Source: Pseudomonas matsuisoli (GTDB lineage: Bacteria; Pseudomonadota; Gammaproteobacteria; Pseudomonadales; Pseudomonadaceae). From it: a DNA stretch of 64,000 nucleotides. The stretch covers positions 62,001-126,000 of the forward strand of contig NZ_BMPO01000010.1 in NCBI RefSeq assembly GCF_014647635.1, written 5' to 3'. The notes below the pieces were generated by a model. That model ran no database searches. It saw nothing but the letters and a program-made list of their open reading frames with translations, and had not been told where the DNA came from. The stretch's first letter is position 1. Each line of letters starts with the position of its first letter. Below, one piece after another: positions 22,574 to 31,608 of the stretch. The position numbers were made by a program, and so were the translations under genes.

Positions 22574-22882
22574 ATGCAAGTCAATATAAGTGGGCATCAG
22601 CTGGACGTCACCGACCCCCTCCGTGAGTACATCGGGGAGAAATTAGGGCGACTGGAGCGTCACTTCGACAAGATCACTAACGTACAGGTGATCATGCAGG
22701 TAGAAAAACTCAAGCAAAAAATAGAAGCCACACTTCACATCGCTGGAGGCGAAGTCGTCGCCAACGCCGAACACACTGACATGTATGCCGCTATTGACCT
22801 GCTGGCCGACAAGCTCGACCGGCAACTCATCAAACACAAAGAGAAGCAGCTCGATCGTCAGCAAGGGCTTTATGCCCGCTGA
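22574..22882 (+). CDS. hpf: Short ribosome hibernation promoting factor HPF
   Basis: This 102-residue protein is the short HPF form (YhbH), without the C-terminal dimerisation domain of long HPF. It has MQVNISGHQLDVTDPLREYI at the start and basic segments that contact 16S rRNA. It promotes 100S ribosome dimers or ribosome preservation in stationary phase. The ATG at 22574 follows AAGGAGAACGCGGT, a strong ribosome site; the longer frame from 22523 lacks family sequence. Confidence 0.94.
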   Translation: MQVNISGHQLDVTDPLREYIGEKLGRLERHFDKITNVQVIMQVEKLKQKIEATLHIAGGEVVANAEHTDMYAAIDLLADKLDRQLIKHKEKQLDRQQGLYAR

Positions 22883-22897
22883 TACATCGCATTCATC

Positions 22898-23362
22898 ATG
22901 ATCCGACTTGAAAACATACTGACCCCCGGACGCGTGCTTGCCAACGCTCCGGGTGGCAGCAAGAAGCGCGTCCTCGAACAGATCGCCAAGCTCGTTGCGC
23001 AAGATGTTCCTGATATGGATGCCCAGCAGATCTTCGAGAGTCTGGTCGCGCGCGAGAAGCTCGGTTCGACCGGCTTCGGCAACGGTATCGCAATCCCTCA
23101 CTGCCGCCTGAACGCCTGCCGTACCCCTATCGCGGCGGTATTGAAGTTACAGACAGCCGTCGATTTCGATGCCCTCGATGGCGCCCCCGTGGATCTGTTG
23201 TTCGTTCTGCTGGTTCCAGACTCGGCCACTGAGGAGCACTTGCAGTTGCTACGACAAATCGCAAGCCTGCTCGACCGCGCCAGCGTGCGCGAACAACTTC
23301 GTAAAGCCCCGGACAGCGAAGCGCTGTACGAGAAAGTCATCGAGATTCAACGCGAGCAGTAA
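22898..23362 (+). CDS. ptsN: Nitrogen PTS protein EIIA-Ntr, PtsN
   Basis: This 154-residue PTS EIIA type 2 domain has the phospho-acceptor His68 in [13 protein letters not shown]. It receives phosphate from PtsO (NPr) and regulates potassium transport, carbon/nitrogen balance and stress responses by protein contact. Length and the C-terminal [10 protein letters not shown] helix are normal. It lies 15 bp after hpf. Confidence 0.95.
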   Translation: MIRLENILTPGRVLANAPGGSKKRVLEQIAKLVAQDVPDMDAQQIFESLVAREKLGSTGFGNGIAIPHCRLNACRTPIAAVLKLQTAVDFDALDGAPVDLLFVLLVPDSATEEHLQLLRQIASLLDRASVREQLRKAPDSEALYEKVIEIQREQ

Positions 23363-23430
23363 CGTGGAAGACGATCGCCCATGACGCAACAGCCCTCGCA
23401 TCAACTCTCCACCGGAAGCAGGATGGTGTC

Positions 23431-24288
23431 ATGCGACTGATTATCGTCAGTGGTCGATCGGGATCGGGCAAGAGCACGGCACTCGATGTACTCGAGGACA
23501 ACGGTTTTTACTGCATCGACAATCTGCCAGCCGGGCTGCTCCCGGAGCTCGCTGAGCGCGCCCTGCTCCATACCGAGCTGCTGCACCCCCAAGTCGCGGT
23601 ATCCATTGACGCGCGGAATCTACCGAGCCAGCTCAAACGCTTCCCTGAACTGCTCGCGGAAGTAAAAGCCCGTTATATTCAGTGCGACCTGCTATTCCTC
23701 GACGCCGAGGACGAGACGCTGTTCAAGCGTTTTTCGGAAACCCGGCGCCGCCATCCATTGACCAGCGAAACGCGCTCGCTGGCAGAGGCCATCGATGACG
23801 AACGCAAACTGCTCGCGCCCATCATCGAGCTGGCCGACCTGAAGGTCGATACGACGCAACTCAACCTGTATCAACTGCGCGACCTCATCAAGGTCCGACT
23901 GCTGAACACGCCGGAACCTGGTACGGCCTTCTTAATCGAGTCCTTCGGCTTCAAACGCGGTATGCCCGTCGATGCGGACTTAGTGTTCGATGTCCGCTGC
24001 CTTCCCAATCCATACTGGAAACCCGAGCTACGCGATTACTCCGGCCTCGATCAACCGGTTGTGGATTACCTTCAGGCGCAACCGGACGTCGAAGAGATGT
24101 ACCAGGACATCCAGGCCTACTTGTCGAAATGGTTGCCTCGCTTCGCTGCGAGTAATCGCGCATACGCGACCGTTGCAATCGGATGCACGGGCGGACACCA
24201 CCGATCCGTATACCTTGCGGAGCGCCTGGGCGCCGTATTGAAAGATACTTTGAAAAACGTGCAGATCCGCCATCGAGATCTGACTTAA
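23431..24288 (+). CDS. rapZ: RNase adapter protein RapZ
   Basis: This 285-residue P-loop protein has Walker [10 protein letters not shown] (8-16) and the family C-terminal block [16 protein letters not shown]. In E. coli RapZ presents the sRNA GlmZ to RNase E to tune GlmS. In pseudomonads the target is less certain, but the gene is always between ptsN and ptsO. The spacer to ptsN is 68 bp with no clear separate promoter. Confidence 0.94.
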   Translation: MRLIIVSGRSGSGKSTALDVLEDNGFYCIDNLPAGLLPELAERALLHTELLHPQVAVSIDARNLPSQLKRFPELLAEVKARYIQCDLLFLDAEDETLFKRFSETRRRHPLTSETRSLAEAIDDERKLLAPIIELADLKVDTTQLNLYQLRDLIKVRLLNTPEPGTAFLIESFGFKRGMPVDADLVFDVRCLPNPYWKPELRDYSGLDQPVVDYLQAQPDVEEMYQDIQAYLSKWLPRFAASNRAYATVAIGCTGGHHRSVYLAERLGAVLKDTLKNVQIRHRDLT

Positions 24289-24298
24289 GGAATTGGCA

Positions 24299-24571
24299 AT
24301 GCCGGCTCGCGAAATCACCATCATCAACAAGCTTGGCCTGCATGCACGCGCCGCCGCCAAATTCGTGGGCGTCGCCAGCTGCTATTCCTGCGATATCGGC
24401 TTAGGCCGGTCCGCCGATCAAACCGTCGACGGCAAGAGCATCATGGCCGTCATGATGCTTGCCGCAGGCCAGGGCACGACATTGCATCTAAAAACTGAAG
24501 GCCAGGATGCGGAGAAAGCAATGGACGCGCTTGTGGCACTGATCGAAAACCGCTTCGACGAAGGCGAGTGA
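24299..24571 (+). CDS. ptsO: HPr-like phosphocarrier NPr, PtsO
   Basis: This 90-residue HPr-fold protein has phospho-acceptor His15 in KLGLHARAAAKF and the conserved Ser47 in VDGKSIMAVMML. It relays phosphate from EI-Ntr (PtsP) to PtsN. The ATG at 24299 is chosen because it places the active His at residue 15, and AAGGAAT precedes it. It ends 7 bp before the 3' end of the convergent ZIP gene. Confidence 0.95.
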   Translation: MPAREITIINKLGLHARAAAKFVGVASCYSCDIGLGRSADQTVDGKSIMAVMMLAAGQGTTLHLKTEGQDAEKAMDALVALIENRFDEGE

Positions 24572-24578
24572 TTCGCCA

Positions 24579-25472
24579 CTACGCCAGGGCGGTATCGAGC
24601 ACCATCATCAGGCAAAAACCCGCAACGAGTCCCAGGCTTGCAACCATGTCATGGCCATTGCGCTGCGATCGCGGAATGATTTCGTGAATGACCGCAAACA
24701 ACATCGCGCCTGCAGCCAGTGACAATCCCCAGGGCAATACCACGGTCGAGACTCCGACCAGCCACGCGCAGATCACTGCGAACACTGGCTCTACCAGGCC
24801 TGAGGCTGCACCAATCAATACCGCTTTGGAACGGCTGACACCGGCACCGAACAATACCAACGCGACGATCATGCCTTCAGGTGCGTCCTGTAGCGCGATG
24901 CCCAGCGCTAAGCTATCAGACCCCTGCAGCCCGCCGCCGGTGGCAACGCCAACGGCCATGCCTTCGGGGATGTTGTGCAGCACGATTGCCGTCACAAAAA
25001 GAATGACACTTCGATCCAGCACGCCGCGTTCGGATACTGAGCGTGGCGCCGGAGACGCGTTAGGAAGAATACGGTCGTAGCACAGCAAACCGACCATGCC
25101 CAAGACGACACCGGTCGCCGTTAGGAGGCTGGCGCTCCAGTCGCCGTAACCCTGCTCTTGAGCCGCGCCGATGGCGGGTGTTAGAAGAGAAAACACAGTG
25201 GCAGCGAGCATCACACCGCCTCCGAAACCCATCATCAGGTCTTCGGTGCGCTGCGAGATGCTACGGATGAAAAGAACCGGCAACGCCCCCAGAGCAGTGC
25301 CCAGGGCACACAGCAAGCCGTCCCGGAGTGCATGTCTGATTGCCGGCGGCCAATCCGTTGCCATCGAAGTGGGCAACCACTCGAAGGCAACGACAGCGCC
25401 AACCAGCAACCCAAACAGACTGACTAAACTGAAAATACGCAGCTGGGAATGGGTTGTGGTCAGCATGGGCAC
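24579..25472 (-). CDS. ZIP family divalent metal transporter
   Basis: This 297-residue protein has about eight hydrophobic segments. The ZIP signature pairs are HNIPEGMAVGV in one helix and LQDAPEGMIVAL in the next, plus an HE pair (FAVIHEIIP) in a later one. In ZIP proteins these residues form the binuclear metal site for zinc, iron or manganese uptake. The second motif has Asp where many ZIPs have His (QDAPEG versus xHxxPEG), as in the GufA-like group. The metal cannot be told from sequence; location next to a Fur-type MnSOD operon makes Mn, Zn or Fe plausible. A start two codons later (MLTTTHSQ) is equally possible. Confidence 0.87.
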   Translation of the reverse strand: MPMLTTTHSQLRIFSLVSLFGLLVGAVVAFEWLPTSMATDWPPAIRHALRDGLLCALGTALGALPVLFIRSISQRTEDLMMGFGGGVMLAATVFSLLTPAIGAAQEQGYGDWSASLLTATGVVLGMVGLLCYDRILPNASPAPRSVSERGVLDRSVILFVTAIVLHNIPEGMAVGVATGGGLQGSDSLALGIALQDAPEGMIVALVLFGAGVSRSKAVLIGAASGLVEPVFAVICAWLVGVSTVVLPWGLSLAAGAMLFAVIHEIIPRSQRNGHDMVASLGLVAGFCLMMVLDTALA

Positions 25473-25519
25473 CTAGGGGAAACGTTGTCCTGTTTCGACT
25501 ACGGTGTGATGCGGTCCGT

Positions 25520-26134
25520 TCAGCCGGCAATAGCGGCCTTGTAGCGGCGCTCGACTTCAGGCCAATTGATGACGTTGTAGAACGCACCGATGTACTCAGG
25601 CCGACGGTTCTGATAGCGCAGGTAGTACGCGTGCTCCCAGACATCGAGGCCCAAGATCGGCGTATTCCCGTTCATCAGCGGGCTGTCCTGGTTGCCGGTG
25701 CTTTCAACGACCAGCTTTTTCTCCGGCGTCACGCTCAGCCAGGCCCAGCCGCTGCCGAAACGGGTTAGCGCCGCTTTGGTGAATGCTTCTTTGAACGCCT
25801 CATAACCACCCAGTTGCTCGCTGATTGCCTTGCCAACGTCACCCTGAGGATCACCACCGCCGTTAGGCGTCATCACCGTCCAGAACAGCGAGTGGTTCGC
25901 ATGGCCACCACCGTTGTTGGTCACCGCATCGCGCTTGGATTCGGGGACGTCCTTGATGCGGCGCATCAACTGCTCGACTGGTAGGTCAGCCAACGCGTCA
26001 CCTTCCAGTGCGGCGTTAAGGTTATTGACGTAGGTCTGATGATGCTTGGTGTAGTGGATTTCCATCGTTTGCGCATCGATGTGCGGCTCGAGTGCGTCAT
26101 AGGCGTAAGGCAAATCAGGCAGTTGGTAAGCCAT
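25520..26134 (-). CDS. sodA: Manganese superoxide dismutase SodA (SodM)
   Basis: This 204-residue Fe/Mn superoxide dismutase has metal ligands His in [13 protein letters not shown], His in [11 protein letters not shown], and Asp and His in [20 protein letters not shown] and the [10 protein letters not shown] motif, with Gln in the second half of the protein, are typical of Mn- rather than Fe-specific enzymes. It is the last gene of the fagA-orfX-sodA operon, 12 bp after orfX. In Pseudomonas it is induced by iron limitation through Fur. The N-terminus keeps the canonical [16 protein letters not shown]. Confidence 0.95.
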   Translation of the reverse strand: MAYQLPDLPYAYDALEPHIDAQTMEIHYTKHHQTYVNNLNAALEGDALADLPVEQLMRRIKDVPESKRDAVTNNGGGHANHSLFWTVMTPNGGGDPQGDVGKAISEQLGGYEAFKEAFTKAALTRFGSGWAWLSVTPEKKLVVESTGNQDSPLMNGNTPILGLDVWEHAYYLRYQNRRPEYIGAFYNVINWPEVERRYKAAIAG

Positions 26135-26146
26135 TTTCTTCTCCTT

Positions 26147-26617
26147 TCAGTGATACGAATGTCCAGAATCCTGCACGAAATCTAACCCCTCGTGAGCGAT
26201 CCTCCTATTCAAGAGACGCTCTATGGGCGGATAGGTGCCCCAATCTCTGACGAATTCCAACAATGCAGCATAGCTTCGATTGGAATGACGCAGGGCTGCC
26301 TGGTGCTGCGCAGGCGATAACACAGGGCTGCAACAATGCTGAGTCAGTTCGGCATGGCAGGCACATAGATATTCGGACGCTTTTTCAGGCTGCTCTAGAC
26401 TGATATGCAGGTCGGCCAGATTGTGATGCGTGATGACGAACGCCGCGAAGGCGCCGTCCTGATCTCTCCACTCCAGTAACGAAGACTGGACCCAGGCAAG
26501 CGCACCGAGATACACCTCACAGGCCTCTTCTAGGCGCTGGTCCCGGAAAAGCCGGTTACCCTGCTCGATCAGGGTGATCCAACGTTGCGCCGAGGAATCA
26601 AGGGCAGCTGCGCTCAT
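26147..26617 (-). CDS. OrfX, small TPR-like protein of the fagA-sodA operon (function unknown)
   Basis: This 156-residue protein has no catalytic motif I recognise. It is mostly helical with TPR-like helix pairs: GNRLFRDQRLEEACEVYLGAL (about 20-40) and HHNLADLHISLEQPEKASEY (about 64-83). A Cys/His-containing stretch (CACHAELTQHCC) follows. Position marks it as the orfX that lies between fumC and sodA in P. aeruginosa. The ATG at 26617 is chosen because it follows the fagA stop by one base (TGACATG); an in-frame ATG at 26653 would overlap fagA. A chaperone or adapter role for SodA is conceivable but not shown by the sequence. Confidence 0.72.
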   Translation of the reverse strand: MSAAALDSSAQRWITLIEQGNRLFRDQRLEEACEVYLGALAWVQSSLLEWRDQDGAFAAFVITHHNLADLHISLEQPEKASEYLCACHAELTQHCCSPVLSPAQHQAALRHSNRSYAALLEFVRDWGTYPPIERLLNRRIAHEGLDFVQDSGHSYH

Positions 26618-26618
26618 G

Positions 26619-27029
26619 TCAGGGGCGCCACTGGCGGTGGTGACGCGCCTCATGGCGCGAATAGAGCGGTAAGGATTGCTCCAACTGCGTCATTGCGAGA
26701 CGCCGGCTCAGCGCTGAGACACGCTGGCGATGCGCAGCATCGCGCGCCAGCTGTTCCAGCACATCGATCGGCCTGCACGCGCGGCTTAGGCACTGCTGAC
26801 GCCAAGCGAAAGGCAAAGCGAGATCCAACGCGGTCTCATGAAGCAGTCTGAAATTCGCCTCATGCGCAAACCACGCATCAAGCTGCCCGCAATGGACCAT
26901 GGCTTCGGTTTCGACGTTCAAGCGCGCAAAGATCAGATCTTCGCCATGGGAAAAAGGCAGCGCGCATCTGACGCGGGTTCTCAACCAATGCCAATGGTCC
27001 AGTGATGGCTTCTTGCGCTGGCTGTCCAT
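26619..27029 (-). CDS. fagA: FagA-like iron-regulated protein (function unknown)
   Basis: This 136-residue cytosolic protein has the FagA pattern as I recall it: LDHWHWLRTRVRCAL near the N-terminus, NFRLLHETALDLALPFAWR in the middle, then basic helices. FagA (Fur-associated gene A) opens the Fur-regulated fagA-fumC-orfX-sodA operon of P. aeruginosa. No enzymatic motif is visible. The ATG at 27029 has a strong GGAGGT ribosome site just before it. A longer frame to 27086 would run through the promoter. Here orfX follows directly and fumC is missing. Confidence 0.68.
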   Translation of the reverse strand: MDSQRKKPSLDHWHWLRTRVRCALPFSHGEDLIFARLNVETEAMVHCGQLDAWFAHEANFRLLHETALDLALPFAWRQQCLSRACRPIDVLEQLARDAAHRQRVSALSRRLAMTQLEQSLPLYSRHEARHHRQWRP

Positions 27030-27047
27030 GAGACCTCCGCTATCGAA

Positions 27048-27086
27048 TTGATAATCGATATTATTCGCGAAAGAGAACCAGCACAA
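27048..27086 (-). promoter_or_regulatory. fagA promoter overlapped by a Fur-box-like palindrome
   Basis: On the minus strand TTGTGC (complement 27081-27086) and TAATAT (complement 27058-27063) are separated by exactly 17 bp. The -10 lies inside the palindrome GATAAT-CGAT-ATTATT (27050-27065), which resembles the Fur consensus GATAATGATAATCATTATC. Fur binding here would block polymerase, giving derepression under iron starvation, as known for the P. aeruginosa operon. Confidence 0.75.
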
Positions 27087-27192
27087 GATTGCATCCTGCC
27101 CATTTCAGTCTGTCGATGGATTACCGGAGGACGAGACGCTACATCGCTTCGCTATGCTCACGTTCGCGGCAGTCCCGCAAGGCACGCCGCGT

Positions 27193-28548
27193 TCAGGAAC
27201 CAGCCACGGTCATGCGATCGATCAGCACCGAGCCTGTACGGATATTCCCTCGCGTATCCACGTCACGGCCCACCGCTACGATGCCGCCGAGCATGTCTCG
27301 GAGATTGCCAGCAATAGTGACTTCCTGAACGGGGAATTGAATCTCACCGTTCTCAATCCAGTAGCCACCCGCCCCGCGAGAATAATCGCCCGTCACCAGG
27401 TTGAGCCCCTGCCCCATCAGTTCAGTGACGAGCAGTCCGCGCCCCATCCGTCGAATCAGCGCCTGCTGGTCTTCCTCTCCGTGACTGACGAACAGGTTAT
27501 GCACGCCGCCTGCGTTTGCCGTGCTGGGCATGCCCAACTTACGCCCCGAATACGTGCTGAGCACGTAGGAAACGATGTCCCCACCTTCCACGAACGGCTT
27601 GGCATAGGTCGCTAGGCCATCGCCATCGAACGTCGCGCTCCCGAGCGCGTGTGGAATATGGGGACGTTCGTCCAGATTCAACCAGGCAGGAAAGAGTCGC
27701 TGACCCAGTGAGTCCTGAAGAAACGACGATTGCCGATAAAGGCTGCCGCCGGAGATGGCCGCCAGGAAATGACCAAAAAGTCCGCTGGCAAGCTCCGGCG
27801 CATAAAGCACGGGTACGTCGCAGGTCGGGACCGGACGCGCACCGAGACGGCTCAAGGTGCGCTCTGCCGCGCGGCGCCCAATCGACTCCGGCGTTGCCAG
27901 CGAGGATGCGCTGCGACTCACGTCATACCAGTAATCGCGCTGCATCTGGCCTTCCCGCTCGCCAATCATCACGCAGCTCAAACTGTGCCGAGTGGACGCC
28001 CAGCCACCCACGAACCCATGACTGTTGCCGTAGATGCGGCAGCCCTGATGCGTGCTCAGGCTGGTTCCGTCAGCTCGAAGCGCTTGTGGATTAACCTCGA
28101 ACGCCGCCGCTTCGCATCGCAGCGCCTGTTCGATAGCGCTCTCTGGCGAAATTGCCCATGGATGGTAGGCGTCCAGATCCGGTAGTGCGTCGGCCTTCGC
28201 CATGAGCGCTGCGTCGGCAAGCCCCGCGCAATCGTCTTCCGAAGCATGTTTGGCGATCGCCAATGCGGCCGCGACCGTTTCCTGTATCGCCGCGTCACCG
28301 CTTGCCGAAGTGCTTGCCGAGCCCTTGCGCTGGCCGACATACAACGTGATGCCAAAACCCTGGTCGCGGTTGAACTCGACCGTCTCGACCTCCCGTTGGC
28401 GAACGGTCGTCGACAACCCTTGCTCCACGGACACAGACACCTCGCAGGCCGTTGCCCCCTGGCGCTTGGCCTCAGCGAGAATGCGCTCGACGCGTTCCTT
28501 CAGTGCCGGCAAGGCCTGCGGGCCCACGACTTCATCTGTAGCACTCAT
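27193..28548 (-). CDS. pmbA: Metalloprotease-related protein PmbA (TldE)
   Basis: This 451-residue TldE-type protein partners TldD. TldD/TldE process microcin B17 and degrade CcdA in E. coli. It has the family N-terminal [20 protein letters not shown] block and the C-terminal GGxxNLFVxxG-type region ([16 protein letters not shown]). It lacks the HExxxH metal site found in TldD, as expected. The ATG at 28548 starts [10 protein letters not shown]; a longer upstream frame is not conserved and crosses the darP promoter. It is divergent from darP. Confidence 0.93.
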   Translation of the reverse strand: MSATDEVVGPQALPALKERVERILAEAKRQGATACEVSVSVEQGLSTTVRQREVETVEFNRDQGFGITLYVGQRKGSASTSASGDAAIQETVAAALAIAKHASEDDCAGLADAALMAKADALPDLDAYHPWAISPESAIEQALRCEAAAFEVNPQALRADGTSLSTHQGCRIYGNSHGFVGGWASTRHSLSCVMIGEREGQMQRDYWYDVSRSASSLATPESIGRRAAERTLSRLGARPVPTCDVPVLYAPELASGLFGHFLAAISGGSLYRQSSFLQDSLGQRLFPAWLNLDERPHIPHALGSATFDGDGLATYAKPFVEGGDIVSYVLSTYSGRKLGMPSTANAGGVHNLFVSHGEEDQQALIRRMGRGLLVTELMGQGLNLVTGDYSRGAGGYWIENGEIQFPVQEVTIAGNLRDMLGGIVAVGRDVDTRGNIRTGSVLIDRMTVAGS

Positions 28549-28678
28549 ATGCTCTCCTATACCTTGTTTGACGTCCGCGCCGCTTCGCGTTGCGCTGGAC
28601 AGCCGTCGCTGCCGGGCGGACCGGACAAGCGAGGTTCGACTGGTTATCATGGCGGCGTTTTTCAACCCGGAACGCCCC

Positions 28679-29197
28679 ATGGCTGAATCTTTCGACGACT
28701 TCTCCGAAGAGAAGAGTAAATCCCAGATCAAACGCGAGCTTCATGCCCTGCAGGCTTTGGGCGAACGTCTCACCACGCTCAAACCTGAGATGCAGGAACG
28801 CTTGCCGCTCAGCGACGACATGCGCCGCGCCCTGGAAGCGGCCCCGAAGCACAAGACGCACATTGCCCGTAAGCGTCATATCCAATACCTGGGCAAGCTC
28901 ATGCGGGATCAGGACGTCGAGGGTATTCTCGCCATCGTCGATCAGCTTGACAGCTCGACTCGCGAGTACAACGAGCGCTTTCATGCCCTCGAGCGCTGGC
29001 GCGATCGTTTGGTCGCGGGCGACGACGAGACGCTCGAAGCGTTCGTCGCCCAGTACCCAGAAACCGATCGACAACATCTGCGCGGGCTCATCCGCCACGC
29101 CCAACACGAAACCGCACACAATCGCCCGCCGACCGCCACGCGTAAGATCTTCAAATACATTCGCGAGGTCGATGAGCGCCAACGCGGGCTGCTCTGA
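28679..29197 (+). CDS. darP: Ribosome-associated protein DarP (YjgA, DUF615)
   Basis: This 172-residue, highly charged helical protein has [19 protein letters not shown] (about 15-33) and [19 protein letters not shown] (about 57-75). YjgA/DarP associates with 50S precursors and helps mature the peptidyl-transferase centre in E. coli. The ATG at 28679 (MAESFDD) is preferred over the in-frame ATG at 28649. It sits alone on the plus strand between pmbA and tldD, the usual Pseudomonas arrangement. Confidence 0.92.
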   Translation: MAESFDDFSEEKSKSQIKRELHALQALGERLTTLKPEMQERLPLSDDMRRALEAAPKHKTHIARKRHIQYLGKLMRDQDVEGILAIVDQLDSSTREYNERFHALERWRDRLVAGDDETLEAFVAQYPETDRQHLRGLIRHAQHETAHNRPPTATRKIFKYIREVDERQRGLL

Positions 29198-29256
29198 GCG
29201 ATCCCACTGCTTGAAGGGCGCAGCGCTCTCGGCGGCGCGCGCCTCACTCGCGCATA

Positions 29257-30714
29257 TCACGCGCCAGTGCCACCCACGGTAATCGCGTCAATTTTCAGCG
29301 TCGGCTGACCGACACCTACCGGCACTGATTGGCCGTCCTTGCCACAAGTGCCCACGCCGCCATCCAGTTGCAGATCGTTGCCAACCATCGAGACACGGCT
29401 CATTGCCTCCGGGCCATTGCCGATCAGGGTCGCCCCCTTCACCGGCGCCGTGATACGCCCGTCCTCGATAAGGTAGGCCTCGCTCGTGGAAAAGACGAAT
29501 TTGCCGCTGGTGATATCCACTTGGCCGCCACCGAGATTGGAGCAGTAGATACCTTTCTTGACCGAACGAATGATCTCTTCAGGATCGCTTTCACCGGCCA
29601 GCATGTAGGTGTTCGTCATGCGCGGCATCGTCAGGTGGGCGTAGGACTCACGTCGACCATTCCCCGTCGCGGGGACGCCCATCAATCGGGCGTTCAGCTT
29701 GTCCTGCATATAACCCTTGAGAACGCCGTTCTCTATCAGGGTCGTGCACTGCGTCGGCGTACCTTCGTCGTCCACACTGAGCGAACCGCGACGGTCCTGC
29801 AATGTTCCATCGTCCACAATCGTACACAGCGAGGACGCGACCTTTTCGCCCACGCGCCCGCTGTAGGCCGAACTGCCCTTGCGATTGAAGTCCCCCTCCA
29901 GCCCATGCCCGACCGCCTCGTGCAGCAACACGCCGGACCAGCCGGGCCCCAATACCACCGGCAACGTTCCAGCCGGCGCAGCCTTGGCTTCGAGGTTCAC
30001 CAGCGCCTGGCGCAATGCCTCACGCGCATAGCTGACCGCGCGGGTTTCGCCATTGGCGAGCGGCTCCAGGAAGTAACGGTAGTCGGTGCGCCCGCCGCCG
30101 CCGTGCCCGCCACGCTCACGGCGACCGTTCTGCTCGACGATCACGCTGACATTGAAACGGACCAGCGGGCGGATATCCGACGCTAGCCCACCGTCAGTGG
30201 AGGCGACTAGGATGCGCTCCCATACGCCAGCCAAGCTCACTGTGACTTGCTTGATACGCGGATCCAGAGCACGGGTGGCCTTGTCCACGTTTTGTAGCAG
30301 GCTGACTTTTTCGGCACGACTCAAGACATCCAGCGGATTGCCAGCAATGTACAAAGGCGCAGTTTCGGCCCGGGCGAACGCCTGTACCGACCCTTGCTGA
30401 CCAGATTGCGCGATGGAGCGTGCCGCACGCGCCGCCTGATGCAGGGCCTCGGCAGTAATGGCATTGCTGTAGGCAAAGCCGGTTTTCTCCCCCGCTAGCG
30501 CGCGCACCCCGACCCCTTGGTCGAGATTGAAACTGCCATCCTTGACGATGCCATCCTCAAGCAACCAGGACTCCGATATCTGCCCTTGGAAATACAGATC
30601 GCCCGCATCGATACCAGGACCGACCAGCGTTCCTAAGAATGACGGCAGACTATCGATATCCAGTCCACCAGGTGCCAGCAGGTGATCGCTGACCGATTGC
30701 AGCATGTCGCTCAT
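29257..30714 (-). CDS. tldD: Metalloprotease TldD
   Basis: This 485-residue zinc peptidase has the catalytic [11 protein letters not shown] motif (HExxxH) following GWSGVLL. The later metal-ligand region [17 protein letters not shown] and the terminal [17 protein letters not shown] are typical. It works with PmbA/TldE on unfolded peptides. The start at 30714 overlaps the nitrilase stop by 4 bp (ATGA). Confidence 0.95.
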   Translation of the reverse strand: MSDMLQSVSDHLLAPGGLDIDSLPSFLGTLVGPGIDAGDLYFQGQISESWLLEDGIVKDGSFNLDQGVGVRALAGEKTGFAYSNAITAEALHQAARAARSIAQSGQQGSVQAFARAETAPLYIAGNPLDVLSRAEKVSLLQNVDKATRALDPRIKQVTVSLAGVWERILVASTDGGLASDIRPLVRFNVSVIVEQNGRRERGGHGGGGRTDYRYFLEPLANGETRAVSYAREALRQALVNLEAKAAPAGTLPVVLGPGWSGVLLHEAVGHGLEGDFNRKGSSAYSGRVGEKVASSLCTIVDDGTLQDRRGSLSVDDEGTPTQCTTLIENGVLKGYMQDKLNARLMGVPATGNGRRESYAHLTMPRMTNTYMLAGESDPEEIIRSVKKGIYCSNLGGGQVDITSGKFVFSTSEAYLIEDGRITAPVKGATLIGNGPEAMSRVSMVGNDLQLDGGVGTCGKDGQSVPVGVGQPTLKIDAITVGGTGA

Positions 30715-31568
30715 GTTTTCTCCGATTCGATGACATATCGCGACGCTAACGTCGCCTTGAAACGTTGGTGGCATACGACAGGCATGCGCGCGCGAATGGA
30801 TTGCTGTTGAACCGAATCCCGGTCCGCGACCAAGATGGCTTCGCCCAGGTCATGTTCAGTGATAACCGTACCCCAGGGGTCGACGATCATGGAATGGCCA
30901 TGGGTCTCGCGAGGGCCTGGATGCGTTCCGCCTTGCGCGGCTGCGAGCAGGTAGCACTGCGTCTCGACCGCACGCGCACGTACCAAGACTTCCCAATGCG
31001 CCTTGCCGGTTACCGACGTGAAGGCCGATGGCACGCTGATCAGCTCAGCTCCGGCGTTACGGAGTGCACTGTACAACTCCGGGAAGCGTAAGTCGTAGCA
31101 AACTGTCATCCCCAAGCGCCCTACCGGCGTGTCCACCACGACGATGTGATCGCCGAAGGCAAAATCGTCAGACTCCCGGTAACGCCCGCGTGCATCGGCA
31201 ACATCCACATCGAACAAGTGCAGTTTGTCGTACCGCGCGACCCGCCGCCCGCGCTCGTCGAGCAGCAACGAACAGGCGCGGACCTTACCCTTGGGGTCAT
31301 CATCGGGTGGTAAGGGCAGCGTGCCCCCGACCAACCATACGCCCAATGCTTGAGCGGTCTCGGCTAACCATCGCACGATAGGCCCTTCCCCCGACGCTTC
31401 GGCCTCGCCGATACGCTGAGCATCTCGCCGCCCCATTGCTGCAAAATTTTCCGGCAGGACTGCAAGCTTCACGCCTCGGCCAACGGCATCTTCAAGAAGC
31501 GCCCTGGCCGTCGCCAGATTTTTCGCCAGATCATCACCACTGACCATCTGGATGACCGCGAGCGACAT
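30711..31568 (-). CDS. Carbon-nitrogen hydrolase (nitrilase superfamily, Nit/YbeM-like)
   Basis: This 285-residue amidase has the Glu-Lys-Cys triad: Glu in LPENFAAMG, Lys in [11 protein letters not shown] and Cys in [12 protein letters not shown]. The set and length fit the Nit1/Nit2 branch (omega-amidase or deaminated-glutathione amidase), where the repair substrate is deaminated glutathione. The exact substrate cannot be read here. It is coupled to tldD by an ATGA overlap and starts 40 bp after yhdP. Confidence 0.9.
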   Translation of the reverse strand: MSLAVIQMVSGDDLAKNLATARALLEDAVGRGVKLAVLPENFAAMGRRDAQRIGEAEASGEGPIVRWLAETAQALGVWLVGGTLPLPPDDDPKGKVRACSLLLDERGRRVARYDKLHLFDVDVADARGRYRESDDFAFGDHIVVVDTPVGRLGMTVCYDLRFPELYSALRNAGAELISVPSAFTSVTGKAHWEVLVRARAVETQCYLLAAAQGGTHPGPRETHGHSMIVDPWGTVITEHDLGEAILVADRDSVQQQSIRARMPVVCHQRFKATLASRYVIESEKT

Positions 31569-31608
31569 GGCGCCTCCTTCGATTGGATTGGTCGCAAGCG
31601 CCGTACGC

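Noticed and set aside
28202-28678. Long in-frame extension upstream of darP
   Set aside because: Family sequence begins at MAESFDD (28679); the extension overlaps pmbA on the other strand and is not conserved in type.
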